The notes: generated from the letters alone by a model not told the origin. A DNA stretch of 33,388 nucleotides from Phenylobacterium deserti (GCA_945883235.1 CAMCXF010000038.1:1-33388), one strand, 5' to 3'; shown: positions 1 to 9,492, numbered from the stretch's first letter. Made by a program: numbers and translations.

Positions 1-2
1 AA

Positions 3-131
3 GCTGAGGCCGAGGCGGTGATCGCGGTCGCACGGCGGATCATGGAACGCGCAGCAGAGCCCGCGCTGTCGATCTCCGTCCCCCTGATCGTGGAAGCCCG
101 CGCGGCGGCCAACTGGGATGACGCCCACTAG
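3..131 (+). CDS. polA: DNA polymerase I, C-terminal end (5' truncated by window)
   Basis: The first 42 codons of the window read through to a TAG stop and end in NWDDAH. This matches the conserved C-terminus of family A DNA polymerase I (E. coli ends in a closely similar NWDQAH). The segment before it, with LIVEARAAANW, is the last strand of the polymerase palm, where mature proteins end with a conserved V-x-x-G/A-xNWxxAH pattern. The enzyme fills gaps during repair and Okazaki fragment processing. Only the tail is present, so nothing can be said about its exonuclease domains. It marks the left edge as core chromosome. A separate transcription unit begins about 90 bases later. Confidence 0.85.
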   Translation, partial: AEAEAVIAVARRIMERAAEPALSISVPLIVEARAAANWDDAH

Positions 132-220
132 CTGAGAAAAGGCGTCGGCGATGGCTCATTTCGTTGACAAATGAACACCCATGAATACCCGATCAGAATC
201 GGCGATTCGGGGGAGTATCC

Positions 221-2632
221 ATGCAGAGCGGCGCCGTCAGGAACCGGCTGGCCCATACTATGGTGGCCGGACTGTTCTGGCTTGCTGTCGGTGGTGCGAC
301 CGAAGCCAGAGCGTCGTTGTCCGACAGCATCTGTGGTGCCATGGCCGCCGTCAAAACACAGGACTTTCCATCCAGCGCCGACCTGAGCCGGGTGGCGGCG
401 TCGACGGAAACCCAGCTGGCCCGAAGGGGATTGTCGGGCGCCTACCAGGACATGCTCCCCGCGCTTGATATGGCTGCAGCAAACGCAGATCGGCCCTCAC
501 CGGCCGCCGTGGCCGAATACTGCGCCGCTGCTGGCGAGTTGATGCGGATCAGCCCGCAGGGGAGCCAGTTACAGGCCCAGTCCTATCTGCTGAACGCCTT
601 TCGGCTGGCGCGGGGCAGCGGGCTTCAGAGCACGGCATCTCTGGCCGCCTATCGATTGGGTCTGGTGTCCTTGTCGGGTCCGACCGTGGCCGGGGTGCGA
701 GGCGGGCGGGCGACGCGGGGTGGGGCAACGGCGGCCGTGCGGACTGCGGGGACCATCGACACCGCAGCGCCCTGTGACGTGCTGCTGAGCCCGGCCGTGC
801 TGACCAATACCAATCTCTCACTGTCCATGGCGTCACTGGGTTGCTCTGCGCAACAGGCCGAGGGTGCCGGGGATATGCGCACGGCGGCGTTGGCCACGCT
901 CCGGCTGGCGCGCCTCAGGCTGGCCATCGCGGACGCCAACACCGACGTCGCTGCGGCCTACAAGACGCAGGCGTGGCAGGCGGCAACCCAGGGCCTCGCG
1001 TTCGCGCGCAGGATCGACGACCCGGCCTTGCGCGCGGAAGTGCTTGGACGGCTGGCATCAGCAGCGCTTGATGCGCGCGCGAGCCCCGCGCCGGAACTCT
1101 TCGCGGTGGTCGCCGAAATCCGGGAGGCGGACCCGACAGATCCAGCAGCGGGATCCGTTGCTGCTGCACTGGAGGCGAGACTGAGGCTCGCGTCAGGCGA
1201 TGCGCCCGCCGCGCGGCGGCTGCTGGATCAGGCGCTGTTGCTGGAGAGCCAGCGTTCCTTGCCCGCGCGACTTCCGGAGTGGCGGTTGTTGCTGGCCGAG
1301 GCGGATCCGGCTCACCGCGAGGCTCACATCCTGGCTGCCTTTGACGCCCTTGAGGCGATACGTCCGCTGTTGCCGCGGTTTGATCCGCTGACGGAAGAGA
1401 CCGCGTTCTCGCTCTATATGCGCCGCGTGTTCCAGAGCGCGGTGGATGTACAGCTTGTCGGCGCTGATGGCCCTGCAGAGATGATCCGGGTGCGCGGCGC
1501 GCAACAGATTGTAGAGGCCTATCGTCAGGCCGAGTTGCAGAGCGTCTTTGGCAGTGAGTGCATTCCGGTGCGCGATCCGCTGCGTCCCGAAACCCTCGCG
1601 GCGGGAGAGGTGCTGCTCTACCCGATCCTGATGTCCGACCGGCTTGAGCTGCTCTACATTTCGGGCGGCACCAATGGCGGGGCCAGCACCTTTCGCAGAT
1701 TGCCGCCCAACCGTAGCGTCGACCGTCAGGCGATCGCCCGGCTTGTCGAGACCGTCGTCCTTTCGCTGAGCTATGATGAGGATGATCGGTGGCAGGCAGC
1801 GTCGCGTCAGCTCTACGACCTATTGATCAAGCCGATTGAAGCTGAACTGAAGCCGGGGTCGATCCTGGCGGTGGTTCCGGACGGTGCCCTCAGGGCCTTG
1901 CCGTTCTCGGTGCTGCTGGACGCTGACAACCGGTTTCTGGTGCAGCGGACCCGCGTTTCGGTGGCACCCTCGCTGGCCTATTCGCAGCCGGGCGGGCTGG
2001 ACGAGGGGCGGCGTCAGGACCTGGTCTCGGCGTCGCTCGAGCTGGAGGTCAGCCTGCCGGCCGGCTACTTCGAAAAGCTCAACGGCACGGCCAATGAAGC
2101 GCGACAAGCTGCGTTCGTCGACGGCAAGCGCATTGGCCGGGCTCAGTTCATCGAGAACTTTACCAAGGTCGATCTGGTCAACGCCTTGACCCGCGACCAG
2201 GTGGATGTCCTGCACCTGGCGACCCATGCCTCATTCAACGGACGGTCGGACCGGGCCTTCATCGTGGCGAACGGTGAGATGATCCTGTTGTCCGAGTTGC
2301 GCCAGATCCTGACCCAGAACCGCACGCGCGGGGATGAGTTGGACCTGCTGGTGCTGAGCGCATGCGAGACGGCCGTCGGCGACGACGAGGCCAGCATGGG
2401 TCTTGCCGGCGCCGCCGTTCAGGCCGGCGCGCGCAGTGTCATCGCGTCGCTGTGGCCCGTGAACGACACCGGCACCGCGCAACTGATGAAGTCCTTCTAT
2501 GAGCGCTACCGCGCCGGGAGTTCCAAATCAGCCTCGCTTCGCGAAGCGCAGCTGTCGATGATCGCGGCCGGGGGAACGAACGCCAACCCCAACATCTGGG
2601 CCGCCTTCACCCTGCTGGGGGCCTGGAGATGA
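221..2632 (+). CDS. Exported CHAT-domain (caspase-like) protein of a two-partner secretion operon
   Basis: This 803-residue protein has an N-terminal signal peptide (charged start, hydrophobic core near residues 14-25, likely cleavage after ATEARA near 31), so it should leave the cytoplasm. The middle (about 60-480) is Ala/Leu-rich and helical, resembling degenerate TPR repeats. The C-terminal third is a CHAT domain with the caspase-type dyad: His669 in HLATHASFNG and Cys715 in LSACETAVG, followed by the typical GLAGAAVQAGARSVIASLW segment. A GGGGGAG ribosome site at 209-215 supports the ATG at 221; a GAATC-GGC-GATTC hairpin (196-208) and a TTGACA (164-169) lie just upstream. Its stop overlaps the tpsA start (ATGA, 2629-2632), so the two are translationally coupled. 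CHAT proteins are known neighbours of TPS exoproteins, especially in cyanobacteria. The role is inferred: processing or surface release of the exoprotein. Protease activity is unproven. Confidence 0.85.
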   Translation: MQSGAVRNRLAHTMVAGLFWLAVGGATEARASLSDSICGAMAAVKTQDFPSSADLSRVAASTETQLARRGLSGAYQDMLPALDMAAANADRPSPAAVAEYCAAAGELMRISPQGSQLQAQSYLLNAFRLARGSGLQSTASLAAYRLGLVSLSGPTVAGVRGGRATRGGATAAVRTAGTIDTAAPCDVLLSPAVLTNTNLSLSMASLGCSAQQAEGAGDMRTAALATLRLARLRLAIADANTDVAAAYKTQAWQAATQGLAFARRIDDPALRAEVLGRLASAALDARASPAPELFAVVAEIREADPTDPAAGSVAAALEARLRLASGDAPAARRLLDQALLLESQRSLPARLPEWRLLLAEADPAHREAHILAAFDALEAIRPLLPRFDPLTEETAFSLYMRRVFQSAVDVQLVGADGPAEMIRVRGAQQIVEAYRQAELQSVFGSECIPVRDPLRPETLAAGEVLLYPILMSDRLELLYISGGTNGGASTFRRLPPNRSVDRQAIARLVETVVLSLSYDEDDRWQAASRQLYDLLIKPIEAELKPGSILAVVPDGALRALPFSVLLDADNRFLVQRTRVSVAPSLAYSQPGGLDEGRRQDLVSASLELEVSLPAGYFEKLNGTANEARQAAFVDGKRIGRAQFIENFTKVDLVNALTRDQVDVLHLATHASFNGRSDRAFIVANGEMILLSELRQILTQNRTRGDELDLLVLSACETAVGDDEASMGLAGAAVQAGARSVIASLWPVNDTGTAQLMKSFYERYRAGSSKSASLREAQLSMIAAGGTNANPNIWAAFTLLGAWR

Positions 2633-3282
2633 GTGCGCGCGGCCGCATTCTCCAGAGTGTCTCATGGATGGTACTGGCTGTCTGGCCGGCGGTAGCTTCG
2701 GGCCAATCCACCGCCGTCGTCGCCGATGTCGCCAACAGCCGCGCATTAGGTACGACCGCAGTGCAAAGCGGGACCGTTGTGACCATCGATGGAGGGACCC
2801 GCGCGGGGACCAACCTGTTCCACAGCTTCTCGCAGTTCAGCGTGGGCGTGGGCGACACGGCGCGCTGGGTTCGGAGCGCAGGCGATGCAGGAAGCCTGAC
2901 CAACGTCATCAGCCGGGTCACGGGCGGCCAGACCTCTCGGATCGCCGGAACCCTGGATTCAACAGCTCTTCCCAACGCCAGCTTCTATTTCGTCAATCCG
3001 GCAGGGATTGTCTTCGGGGCCGGCGCAAGAGTGAACGTGCCGGCTGCCGCCTACTTCTCGACGGCGGGCGAATTGCGCTTTGCCGATGGATCACAGTTTG
3101 CGGTGAGTGCGCCGAACGGATCGACGCTCTCGATGGCACCACCTGAGAGCTTTGGCTTTCTGGACGGCCAAGGGGGGATTGACATCCAGGGGGCCGGTGC
3201 AAGCTTCGCACCCACGACCATCAGGCTGTCGTTCAGCGGTTCGAGCGTGCAGCTGTCGAATCCCGCCCTCAATCTTCGGTAG
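2629..3282 (+). CDS. TpsA exoprotein, N-terminal part: signal peptide and TPS secretion domain (ends at a frameshift)
   Basis: The product starts with a signal peptide (cleavage probably near residue 25, after AVASG) and then a filamentous haemagglutinin-type TPS domain. Supporting features are the G-T-N-L-F-H-S-F-x-x-F segment near 63-72 and NPAGI at about 123-127, the counterpart of the NPNGI motif of FhaB. PESFGFL followed by a Gly-rich strand is where the domain normally passes into the beta-helix. The TPS domain directs the exoprotein from the periplasm to its TpsB partner. The ORF stops at TAG 3280-3282, but homologous coding continues at once in the +1 frame. Dropping one T at 3274-3276 gives a continuous reading of about 1135 residues. 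Either the gene is freshly inactivated, the extra base is a sequencing error, or the shift is programmed. As written, it yields a 217-residue secretion domain with no passenger. Confidence 0.8.
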   Translation: MSARGRILQSVSWMVLAVWPAVASGQSTAVVADVANSRALGTTAVQSGTVVTIDGGTRAGTNLFHSFSQFSVGVGDTARWVRSAGDAGSLTNVISRVTGGQTSRIAGTLDSTALPNASFYFVNPAGIVFGAGARVNVPAAAYFSTAGELRFADGSQFAVSAPNGSTLSMAPPESFGFLDGQGGIDIQGAGASFAPTTIRLSFSGSSVQLSNPALNLR

Positions 3283-6037
3283 TCGGCTGGTGGTCAGCTC
3301 TGCCCGTGCTGGCGGCACGGGCGGTGACATCGTTCTGACGGTCGGCAAGTTGGCTGCCGAGAGCGTCAAACTGATCAGCGTCACGACGACGACCGCGCGA
3401 GGCGGGAACATCGCCCTGGCAGGTTCAGAGGGTCTGACGATCAGCGGTCAGTCCTTTGTCACCTCCACGAACTCCGGAATCGGCGCGGGCGGCGATATCA
3501 CCCTGTCGGCACCGCAGTTGCAGCTTGACGGCACCTTTGCCATCTCCAGCGCCCTCGGCACAGGCCGCGGGGGCAACATCTCGGTCACCGCACCATCCAT
3601 GCAGCTCTTTGACGCTAACCTTATCGCCACCGCCTTTGGTGCCGCGCGTCCGGGAGACCTTCGCATAGACGGGAGCGTTATCGAGATTTCGGGGGGCACC
3701 TACGGATCAAATCCCGGCGCATTTGGCGATTCCGGTGCGGTCAGCGTCACAGGTTCAACCCGCCTGCTGGTTCTGGGAGCCGCATTTACGGCCTCCAGCG
3801 CCAGCGACAACGGCGCCGGGGCTATCTCTTTGCGGAGTCCGGAAATCTACCTCACGGATACCCGGATCCAGGCCGATAACTCAGGAAGCGGTGGTGCCGG
3901 CGCGGTCATACTGGCGGCCGACACACTGATCCTGGACGAGACGATCATCCGGGCCGAAGTGAACGGGGCTCCCGGAGATCGACTGGGCCTGATCCGGCTG
4001 AAGGCGACAGGCGACCTGCAGCTCTTCAACAGCATCATTACCTCGAACACCAATGATCGGGCCGATGGGGGAATCATCGAAGTCTCCGGCCGCGATGTCC
4101 GGCTGGAGGACAGCCGTCTGCAGTCCGACACCCTGGGTCGTGGTAACGGCGACGCGGGTCGGGTTTCCGTGAAAGCCGACACGCTCCTGGTTCGAAACGG
4201 TTTCGTCACTTCCAGCAGCAACAGCCTGGGCGATGGCGGCGACGTTGTTCTGGAAGCCGGAACGATCACACTCGATACCAGCGCCGCCATTCGCGCGGAC
4301 GCCACGGATGCGGGAAACGCAGGTCAGGTCACGATCAAGGCTGGTGCCCTGACGGTTCTTGAGAACTCCGCGATCACTTCGCGGGCGCAGAGCGGGACGG
4401 GCAATGCCGGCGCTGTGACCATTGACGCCGATACGATCACCATGGTGGACGGGCGCATTTCCTCAGGCACGACCACATCCGGCGACGCCGGGACGGTCAC
4501 CCTTCGAGCAGGTACCCTATTGCTGGACGCCGAACGGCGAGATTTCACCTTCGTGACGTCCGAGACCTTGGGTGAGGGAAACGCAGGCGGCGTGATCATC
4601 GACGCGAAGTCGGTGATTGTACGCAACGGAGCGGCGATCTCATCCGACACGTTCAGCGACGGCAACGCCGGAACCATCGCCATTCGCGCCGACAGTCTGG
4701 TCGTTCAGGACGGCGGGTTCATATCCTCCGACAGCACGGGTGCAGGCGATGCCGGCGGCGTGTTCATCAATGCCGGAACGCTCAAGGTACTCGGGAACGG
4801 TTTTGACAACACCTTCATCAGTTCCGACAGTCTGGGCACGGGAGATGCCGGTGAGGTGCGGATCGAAGCAAAGGGGATTTCGATCGAGCAGGCCGGTTTC
4901 ATTTCCTCCGACACCTATACCCTCGGCGATGCCGGCGATGTTTCGATCAAGGCTGACACCCTGGTGTTGAAGGATTTTGGCAATATCCGTTCGCGGACCC
5001 TCAACAACGGGGCGGCAGGGGACATACTCATTTCGGCCGGTTCCGTGACGCTCTCGACCGGCGGCACGATCTCTTCAGAGGCGACCGATACGGCCCTCGG
5101 TGATGCCGGATCTGTTGGCATATCCGCTGATAGTTTGACGCTGATGGGTGCCAGGGCGCTGATTTCCACGGCCAGCCAGGGCGAGGGCGACGCTGGTAAA
5201 GTCGATGTTCGGGTCAAGATCCTGACCCTGGACGGTGGTGTTGTCAGCTCATCCTCCGAGCGCGGCAGTCTGGGCGGTTCTGGAACACTCAGCATCGTCG
5301 CAGATACACTTTCGGTCCGAAACGGCGGGTTGATCACCACAGTTTCCAACAATGCCCGTCCGGCGGGTCAGATCCAGATCGCGGCAGGGTCGCTGTCCCT
5401 GGACGGGGCGCGCTCGCTGATTTCCAGCGAGAACCTGGCGGGCAACACAGTTCTGGGCAATCCGGGCGGTCAGGTCGGTGACGCCGGATCGGTCCTCATC
5501 ACAGCCGACGGCCTGACCGTCTCCAACGGCGGACGGATCACGACCAACGCCTTCGCCGGGGCCGCGGGGCAGATCGCCATCACCATCGACCGGCCCGGCC
5601 TGCTGGTCCTGAAGGGTTCCGGTGCGCCCGGGATCATCCAGACATCATCCGGTGCCGGAACCGGCGGCGAGATCACCATATCCGATCCCCTGGCGATCAT
5701 CTCCAACGGCGGCGCGATTCTCGCTCTTGGCCAGCAACGCGGGGCCAATGTCACCCTGCAAAGCCGCTACTTCATCAACTCATCGGATCGCCTCAACACG
5801 GTGGCCGTGGATGGTGACTTCCGGCTGGAGACCGGCATCTACGATGTCAGCAGCGGTATCGTGACGCGCGAGGTGTCGGTTCTGGACGCCTCAAAGGTGC
5901 TGCGCGGTCAGTGCCCGGCTGCGCGTTCCTCCGGTGCGGTGAGCCAATTGATCACCCGGCCGGTCGGGCCCTATGTGCAAGCCTCAGGGTTCGCCGTATC
6001 GGCGTCCGCCGGGCCTCAGGCCGGGGTTTGCCAGTGA
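3278..6037 (+). pseudogene. TpsA exoprotein, C-terminal beta-helix part, out of frame with its N-terminus
   Basis: This is the rest of the exoprotein, about 919 residues with no internal stop and no credible start of its own; an ATG at 3107 only opens a shadow frame inside the TPS domain. From SRLVVSSARAGGTGGDI onward it is Gly/Ala/Ser/Thr/Asp-rich with regular short repeats, as expected for a right-handed beta-helix surface protein. The last 90 residues (YFINSSDRLNTVAVDG, then VLRGQCPAA and a final VCQ) match the conserved tail of large TPS exoproteins, including a pair of Cys residues. The downstream transporter gene starts inside its stop codon (GTGA, 6034-6037). The open frame over 2.7 kb shows that the frameshift near 3275 is recent or artefactual. 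The function is unknown; related proteins act in adhesion or contact, but no toxin domain is visible. Confidence 0.75.
4140..5580 (+). repeat. About 16 tandem beta-helix coils of 28-31 residues in TpsA
   Basis: The protein repeats a pattern G-(D/N)-A-G-x-(V/I)-x-I-x-A-(D/G)-(T/S)-L-x-(V/L)-x-x-G-G-x-I-S-S about 16 times. At DNA level the copies are diverged, so this is an old protein repeat rather than a recent tandem duplication. The GDAG turn and SSD/SST turn recur at fixed spacing, as in parallel beta-helices where each coil stacks on the last. Confidence 0.75.
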
Positions 6038-7920
6038 GCCGGTCGGCACTGCGCAGTCTCGCGGCACTTCTGCTCGGCAGTGCTTTGACGTTCGTGACGT
6101 CCGCTGAGGCCCAGACCGCCGCGTCCGATGTTCTCAGAGGTCGAACGGGTCCTGGCGCGGGCTCGACGCCTGCTCCGGCCTATGCGCAGCCGCCGTCAGG
6201 TTTCCCCCAGTCCACCGACACCAGAAGGGTCGAAGGCCCGCGACCGGCTGACACCAGCCGGTTGTTTGAAATTCGGGTCACGGGCGAAGGCGTTGCCGGG
6301 CCTGCAATGCCACCAGAAAGCTGGAGCCCGACCGGTGAGCCCGGCACCAGCTTCAAGTTGGAGCATCAGCCGGGTCAGCCACTCGACGTCGTCTGGGTGC
6401 GCCGTCAGTTCGACCTCAACGACCTCCCCGGCACCGACGGTAGCGTCGGTCGCGCGCTTGCCCTGATTCAGATTATCAATCGGGCCTACCTCAGCGCAGG
6501 CTTTATCAATTCCGGCGTGGTCGTGCGGCCCTCGCAAGGCACCGGGGTCCTTGAACTGCACATCATCTATGGCGGACTTGTCGCCCCAAGGGCTGGAGAT
6601 CCGGCTATCGGCGTCGTTTGGACCGGTCGTGGTGCCAGGGGCCTGACGCCAAACTACGTCATCAACCGGATGTCTGCGGCCCGGCGCCAACCGCTGAACG
6701 CCTTTGCGTTGGAACGCGACTTTCGTTTGCTGGCCGAAGATCCTGCCATCCGCACAATCAACGCTGATCTGCGCCCCGGTGCCCGCCCCGGCGAGGCCAG
6801 TTTGGCGCTGACCGTCCTGCCCCAGGATCGCTTCGACCTCTATGTCAGCGCGGCCAACAACCGCTCGCCCTCCGTAGGCGGCGAGCGCCTCGCAGCCGGC
6901 GGATCCATGCGCAACCTGCTGGGTGCTGGCGACCTGTTCGGCGGCGAGGTCGGAGTCACTGACGGAGTGAAGGACGCTTCGCTCAGTTACGCGCGTCCCT
7001 TTCTGTCGCCGCGCACAACACTGTCGATTCGTGGCGCGCTGAACCAGGCGGTGGTCGTAGATCCCCTGCTGCAGCCGCTGGATATCGCGGCCCGGGATCG
7101 CTATGCCGAGGCGGGCCTGACCCGCAAACTGATCGATGCGCCGCTGCTGCCGCGCGCACAGGGTGGGTGGTCGTCCGCGCGAACGCTTTCGCTGGGCGGG
7201 ACCGTCGTCTGGCGGACATCGAAAGCCTTTCTGTTGGGTGAACCCTTCTCGTTCGCACCGGGAGCCGTGGACGGACGATCCGAGTACACGGCCGTGCGCC
7301 TGGTCGGCGACTATCTGGTTCGTAACGTTGACCAGGTCATCGCGGCATCAGTGACGGGCACGTTGGGTCTGAACGGAACCCGGTCGGACATCGCTGGCGC
7401 TCAATCGCCCGACCAGCACTTTCAGGCCATCCTGACCCAAATCAACTACGCCCGCCGGCTTTCGGAAAACGGTCTTGAGCTTCGCGCCCGCGTCTCGGGC
7501 CAGTGGTCGGGCAGCCTGCTCTACTCCGGCGAACGGTTCTCCGCCGGCGGCGCGACGACGGTGCGAGGCTATCGTGAGAATGCCTTGCTGGCAGATCAGG
7601 GCGTGGTCGGATCCGTGGAACTGGTTCAGCCACTGCAGCTGTCCGGAAGGCGGGGCGGGGCGCGGGGCGTTGCCTGGGGTGCCTTTGCCGTCTCGGCCTT
7701 CGCCGACGGCGCGGCAATGCGCAATCACGACGCGCCCCAGCCTCAACACACCATCTACAGCGTCGGCGCGAGTCTGGCCTGGACGCCGGTTGACGCCCTG
7801 TCGGCTCAGGTCAGCTATGGACACGCCCTGAAACGTATCGACTCCCCCGGTCAGAAAGATATTCAGGACCGGGGCCTTCATCTCCGAATGACGCTCTTCC
7901 CGCTGCGCATCTTCCGCTAG
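6034..7920 (+). CDS. TpsB outer-membrane transporter (ShlB/FhaC/HecB family) of the two-partner secretion system
   Basis: This is the outer-membrane beta-barrel that exports TpsA. The chosen start is GTG 6034, overlapping the tpsA stop (GTGA), with a GGGG site about 8 bases upstream. From there a good signal peptide follows (hydrophobic core about 8-22, cleavage after AEAQ). A linker leads to POTRA modules from about residue 78 (FEIRVTG), including a second one around VVWVRRQFDLNDL and INRAYLSAGFINSGVVV. The barrel holds the family hallmark VRGY at 510-513, part of the loop that folds back into the pore, and ends in alternating hydrophobic strands (LHLRMTLFPLRIF). Length is about 628 residues, normal for the family. 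An in-frame ATG at 5911 is upstream but lacks a signal peptide and lies inside tpsA, so it is unlikely. Confidence 0.9.
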   Translation: MSRSALRSLAALLLGSALTFVTSAEAQTAASDVLRGRTGPGAGSTPAPAYAQPPSGFPQSTDTRRVEGPRPADTSRLFEIRVTGEGVAGPAMPPESWSPTGEPGTSFKLEHQPGQPLDVVWVRRQFDLNDLPGTDGSVGRALALIQIINRAYLSAGFINSGVVVRPSQGTGVLELHIIYGGLVAPRAGDPAIGVVWTGRGARGLTPNYVINRMSAARRQPLNAFALERDFRLLAEDPAIRTINADLRPGARPGEASLALTVLPQDRFDLYVSAANNRSPSVGGERLAAGGSMRNLLGAGDLFGGEVGVTDGVKDASLSYARPFLSPRTTLSIRGALNQAVVVDPLLQPLDIAARDRYAEAGLTRKLIDAPLLPRAQGGWSSARTLSLGGTVVWRTSKAFLLGEPFSFAPGAVDGRSEYTAVRLVGDYLVRNVDQVIAASVTGTLGLNGTRSDIAGAQSPDQHFQAILTQINYARRLSENGLELRARVSGQWSGSLLYSGERFSAGGATTVRGYRENALLADQGVVGSVELVQPLQLSGRRGGARGVAWGAFAVSAFADGAAMRNHDAPQPQHTIYSVGASLAWTPVDALSAQVSYGHALKRIDSPGQKDIQDRGLHLRMTLFPLRIFR

Positions 7921-7968
7921 AGCGCAATAGCTTCAATGGATACCGCTTGAAGCGTCCGGCGCGCTCTA
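7918..7968. repeat. Nested inverted repeat just after tpsB
   Basis: The outer arms TAGAGCGC (7918-7925) and GCGCTCTA (7961-7968) are perfect complements. The inner arms GCTTCAA (7930-7936) and TTGAAGC (7947-7953) also pair. The left outer arm includes the tpsB stop codon. It may be a terminator or a dispersed palindromic element; no T-tract follows. Confidence 0.6.
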
Positions 7969-7993
7969 ACCGTTTGAAGAGACAGCTCTCTTG

Positions 7994-8023
7994 TCCGGAT
8001 CAGATGATCCCATCTGATCCGGA
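7994..8023. terminator. Strong 13-bp hairpin between convergent tpsB and lysR (bidirectional terminator candidate)
   Basis: TCCGGATCAGATG (7994-8006) and its exact complement (8011-8023) enclose a 4-base loop. The hairpin sits between convergent genes and is followed on the plus strand by AAAGACTC, so a rho-independent role would be weak on T-content. It may instead be a dispersed palindromic repeat. Confidence 0.6.
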
Positions 8024-8029
8024 AAGACT

Positions 8030-8938
8030 CTAGACCGGCGGTTCAACTGCCGCAAACTGGCTCGATGGCCAGTCGAACGCGCGGGCCTGCTCAACGAAGG
8101 CGCCGACCACCGGCGAGTGCGGCCGATCACGAACGGTTACCAGCATTACGGTGCGGGTAAACTCCGGACCGATCAGACGGCGCGTCACCAGGCCGGGATC
8201 GGTGACGCTCAATTCCGGAAAGAAGCCCATGCCCAGGCCCGCCCGGATCATCCCTTGCACCCAGTCATCGCGTTCTGACGAGAACACACGGTGCCATTCA
8301 ACGCCCTGGGCATCCAACTCGCGGCTGGCGTGCTCGAGCACCTCGCAGTTGGCCCGGTTCACATAGGCCTGGCCGTCGGTTTCGCGGCAGGTCAGGACGT
8401 TCCGCGCCGCCAGGGGGTGATCTGGCGACATCGCGATCACGAACCGTTCGGAAAACAGCGGCAGGCCGTGAAAGCGGCGGTCGAGGTCTTCCGGTGATCC
8501 GAAAAGCGCAAGTTCCAAGGCACCTCCGGACAGCATCTCCAGCAACTGGGACGCACTCCGGTCCGTAATCTCCAACTCCACATCGGGATGGCTGGCGCGG
8601 AACTTCACGATCAGATCCGAAATCACAGCAGGCCCTATGGTGCACATTACGCCGATTTTGAGGGTAACATTCTCGGCGTTTCGGACGGCTTTGGCCCTGG
8701 CTTTTGCGGCCTCGGTCTGGGGCTGGATCAGCTCCAGGTAGGGCAGCATCATCCGGCCCAGTTCCGAGAGGTGCGTATTGTGCCTTTCCCGGTGAAACAG
8801 CGGGCCGCCAAGTTCATGTTCCAATTGCTGGATAGCGCGCGTCAGCGCCGGCTGACTGACGCTGGCCTGTTCCGCAGCACGTGTGAAGTTCAACGTCCTC
8901 GCCAGTGCGAGGAAGTAACGAACCTGCTGCATCTCCAA
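8030..8938 (-). CDS. LysR-family transcriptional regulator
   Basis: A 302-residue protein of typical LysR length. The N-terminal winged helix-turn-helix lies at about 3-60 (MQQVRYFLALARTLNFTRAA then SQPALTRAIQQLE, with HRERHNTHLSELG as the wing), joined by a linker helix to a periplasmic-binding-protein-like effector domain (about 90-290). The start is TTG at 8938; the resulting MEMQQVRYF start matches the usual beginning of close LysR relatives, and a GGGA element lies a few bases upstream. The next in-frame ATG (8932) leaves almost no space for a ribosome site. It stands alone, convergent to tpsB and in tandem with a membrane protein gene, so its target and ligand cannot be read from context. 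Confidence 0.9.
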   Translation of the reverse strand: MEMQQVRYFLALARTLNFTRAAEQASVSQPALTRAIQQLEHELGGPLFHRERHNTHLSELGRMMLPYLELIQPQTEAAKARAKAVRNAENVTLKIGVMCTIGPAVISDLIVKFRASHPDVELEITDRSASQLLEMLSGGALELALFGSPEDLDRRFHGLPLFSERFVIAMSPDHPLAARNVLTCRETDGQAYVNRANCEVLEHASRELDAQGVEWHRVFSSERDDWVQGMIRAGLGMGFFPELSVTDPGLVTRRLIGPEFTRTVMLVTVRDRPHSPVVGAFVEQARAFDWPSSQFAAVEPPV

Positions 8939-9013
8939 GGTGGAATCCCTAAAACGACTGCGCCGCCGGTTTGAACCTATACTATCCTGAACACATCGCG
9001 CGCGCGACCGGCC

Positions 9014-9430
9014 TCAGATGGCAGACTTGAACTTCAACCGCGCGACGATCCACGGCGCCAACGCCGTCGCCAGCAATCCCAGCGGCATGATGTTGCCTTT
9101 CGAGAGGTCGTAGCCTTCGGCAATCTGCTGGACGCTCATGCCCAGAGCGCGACCGAGGCCAAATTCAAAGGCCAGGGTGAGAATAACCCAAAGCAACCCC
9201 ACACCTAACAAGGCACCCGTCCCTCGCACCGCCATCCATCGGTCCGAGACCCAGGTCACCGCAAAGACAATCAACACGGCAACCCCTACCGAGACCTGGC
9301 GCAGGGCAAATGCCGTGTCCGGGTCCAGCAGAATGCGACGCAGAGCCCCATGGACGCTTTCCGCGGCGATAATCAGAGCCCACGCCAGGATCGCCCGGAT
9401 CAGGATCGCGACCGCATCGCCAAATATCAT
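9014..9430 (-). CDS. Small four-helix inner-membrane protein of unknown function
   Basis: 138 residues with four predicted membrane segments (about 7-25, 42-60, 68-88 and 114-131) and a short polar loop at 90-112 (SVQQIAEGYDLSKGN). I do not recognise a named family. A basic C-terminus (RLKFKSAI) suggests both ends are cytoplasmic. The start faces a perfect FNR/FixK-type box (9493-9506), so it may be a low-oxygen-induced gene sharing that site with the small divergent ORF at 9559. Next to the FixLJ-FixK genes, a role in microaerobic membrane physiology is plausible but inferred. Confidence 0.75.
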   Translation of the reverse strand: MIFGDAVAILIRAILAWALIIAAESVHGALRRILLDPDTAFALRQVSVGVAVLIVFAVTWVSDRWMAVRGTGALLGVGLLWVILTLAFEFGLGRALGMSVQQIAEGYDLSKGNIMPLGLLATALAPWIVARLKFKSAI

Positions 9431-9492
9431 TCAGCCCATCCGTCGATGATCGCCGCGTCCAGGCAGAATACCGGATCCCGACGTCGTCAGGT

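Noticed and set aside
4140..5580. CRISPR-like or recent DNA tandem repeat in tpsA
   Set aside because: The repeats exist at protein level only; the DNA copies are diverged and there are no spacers.
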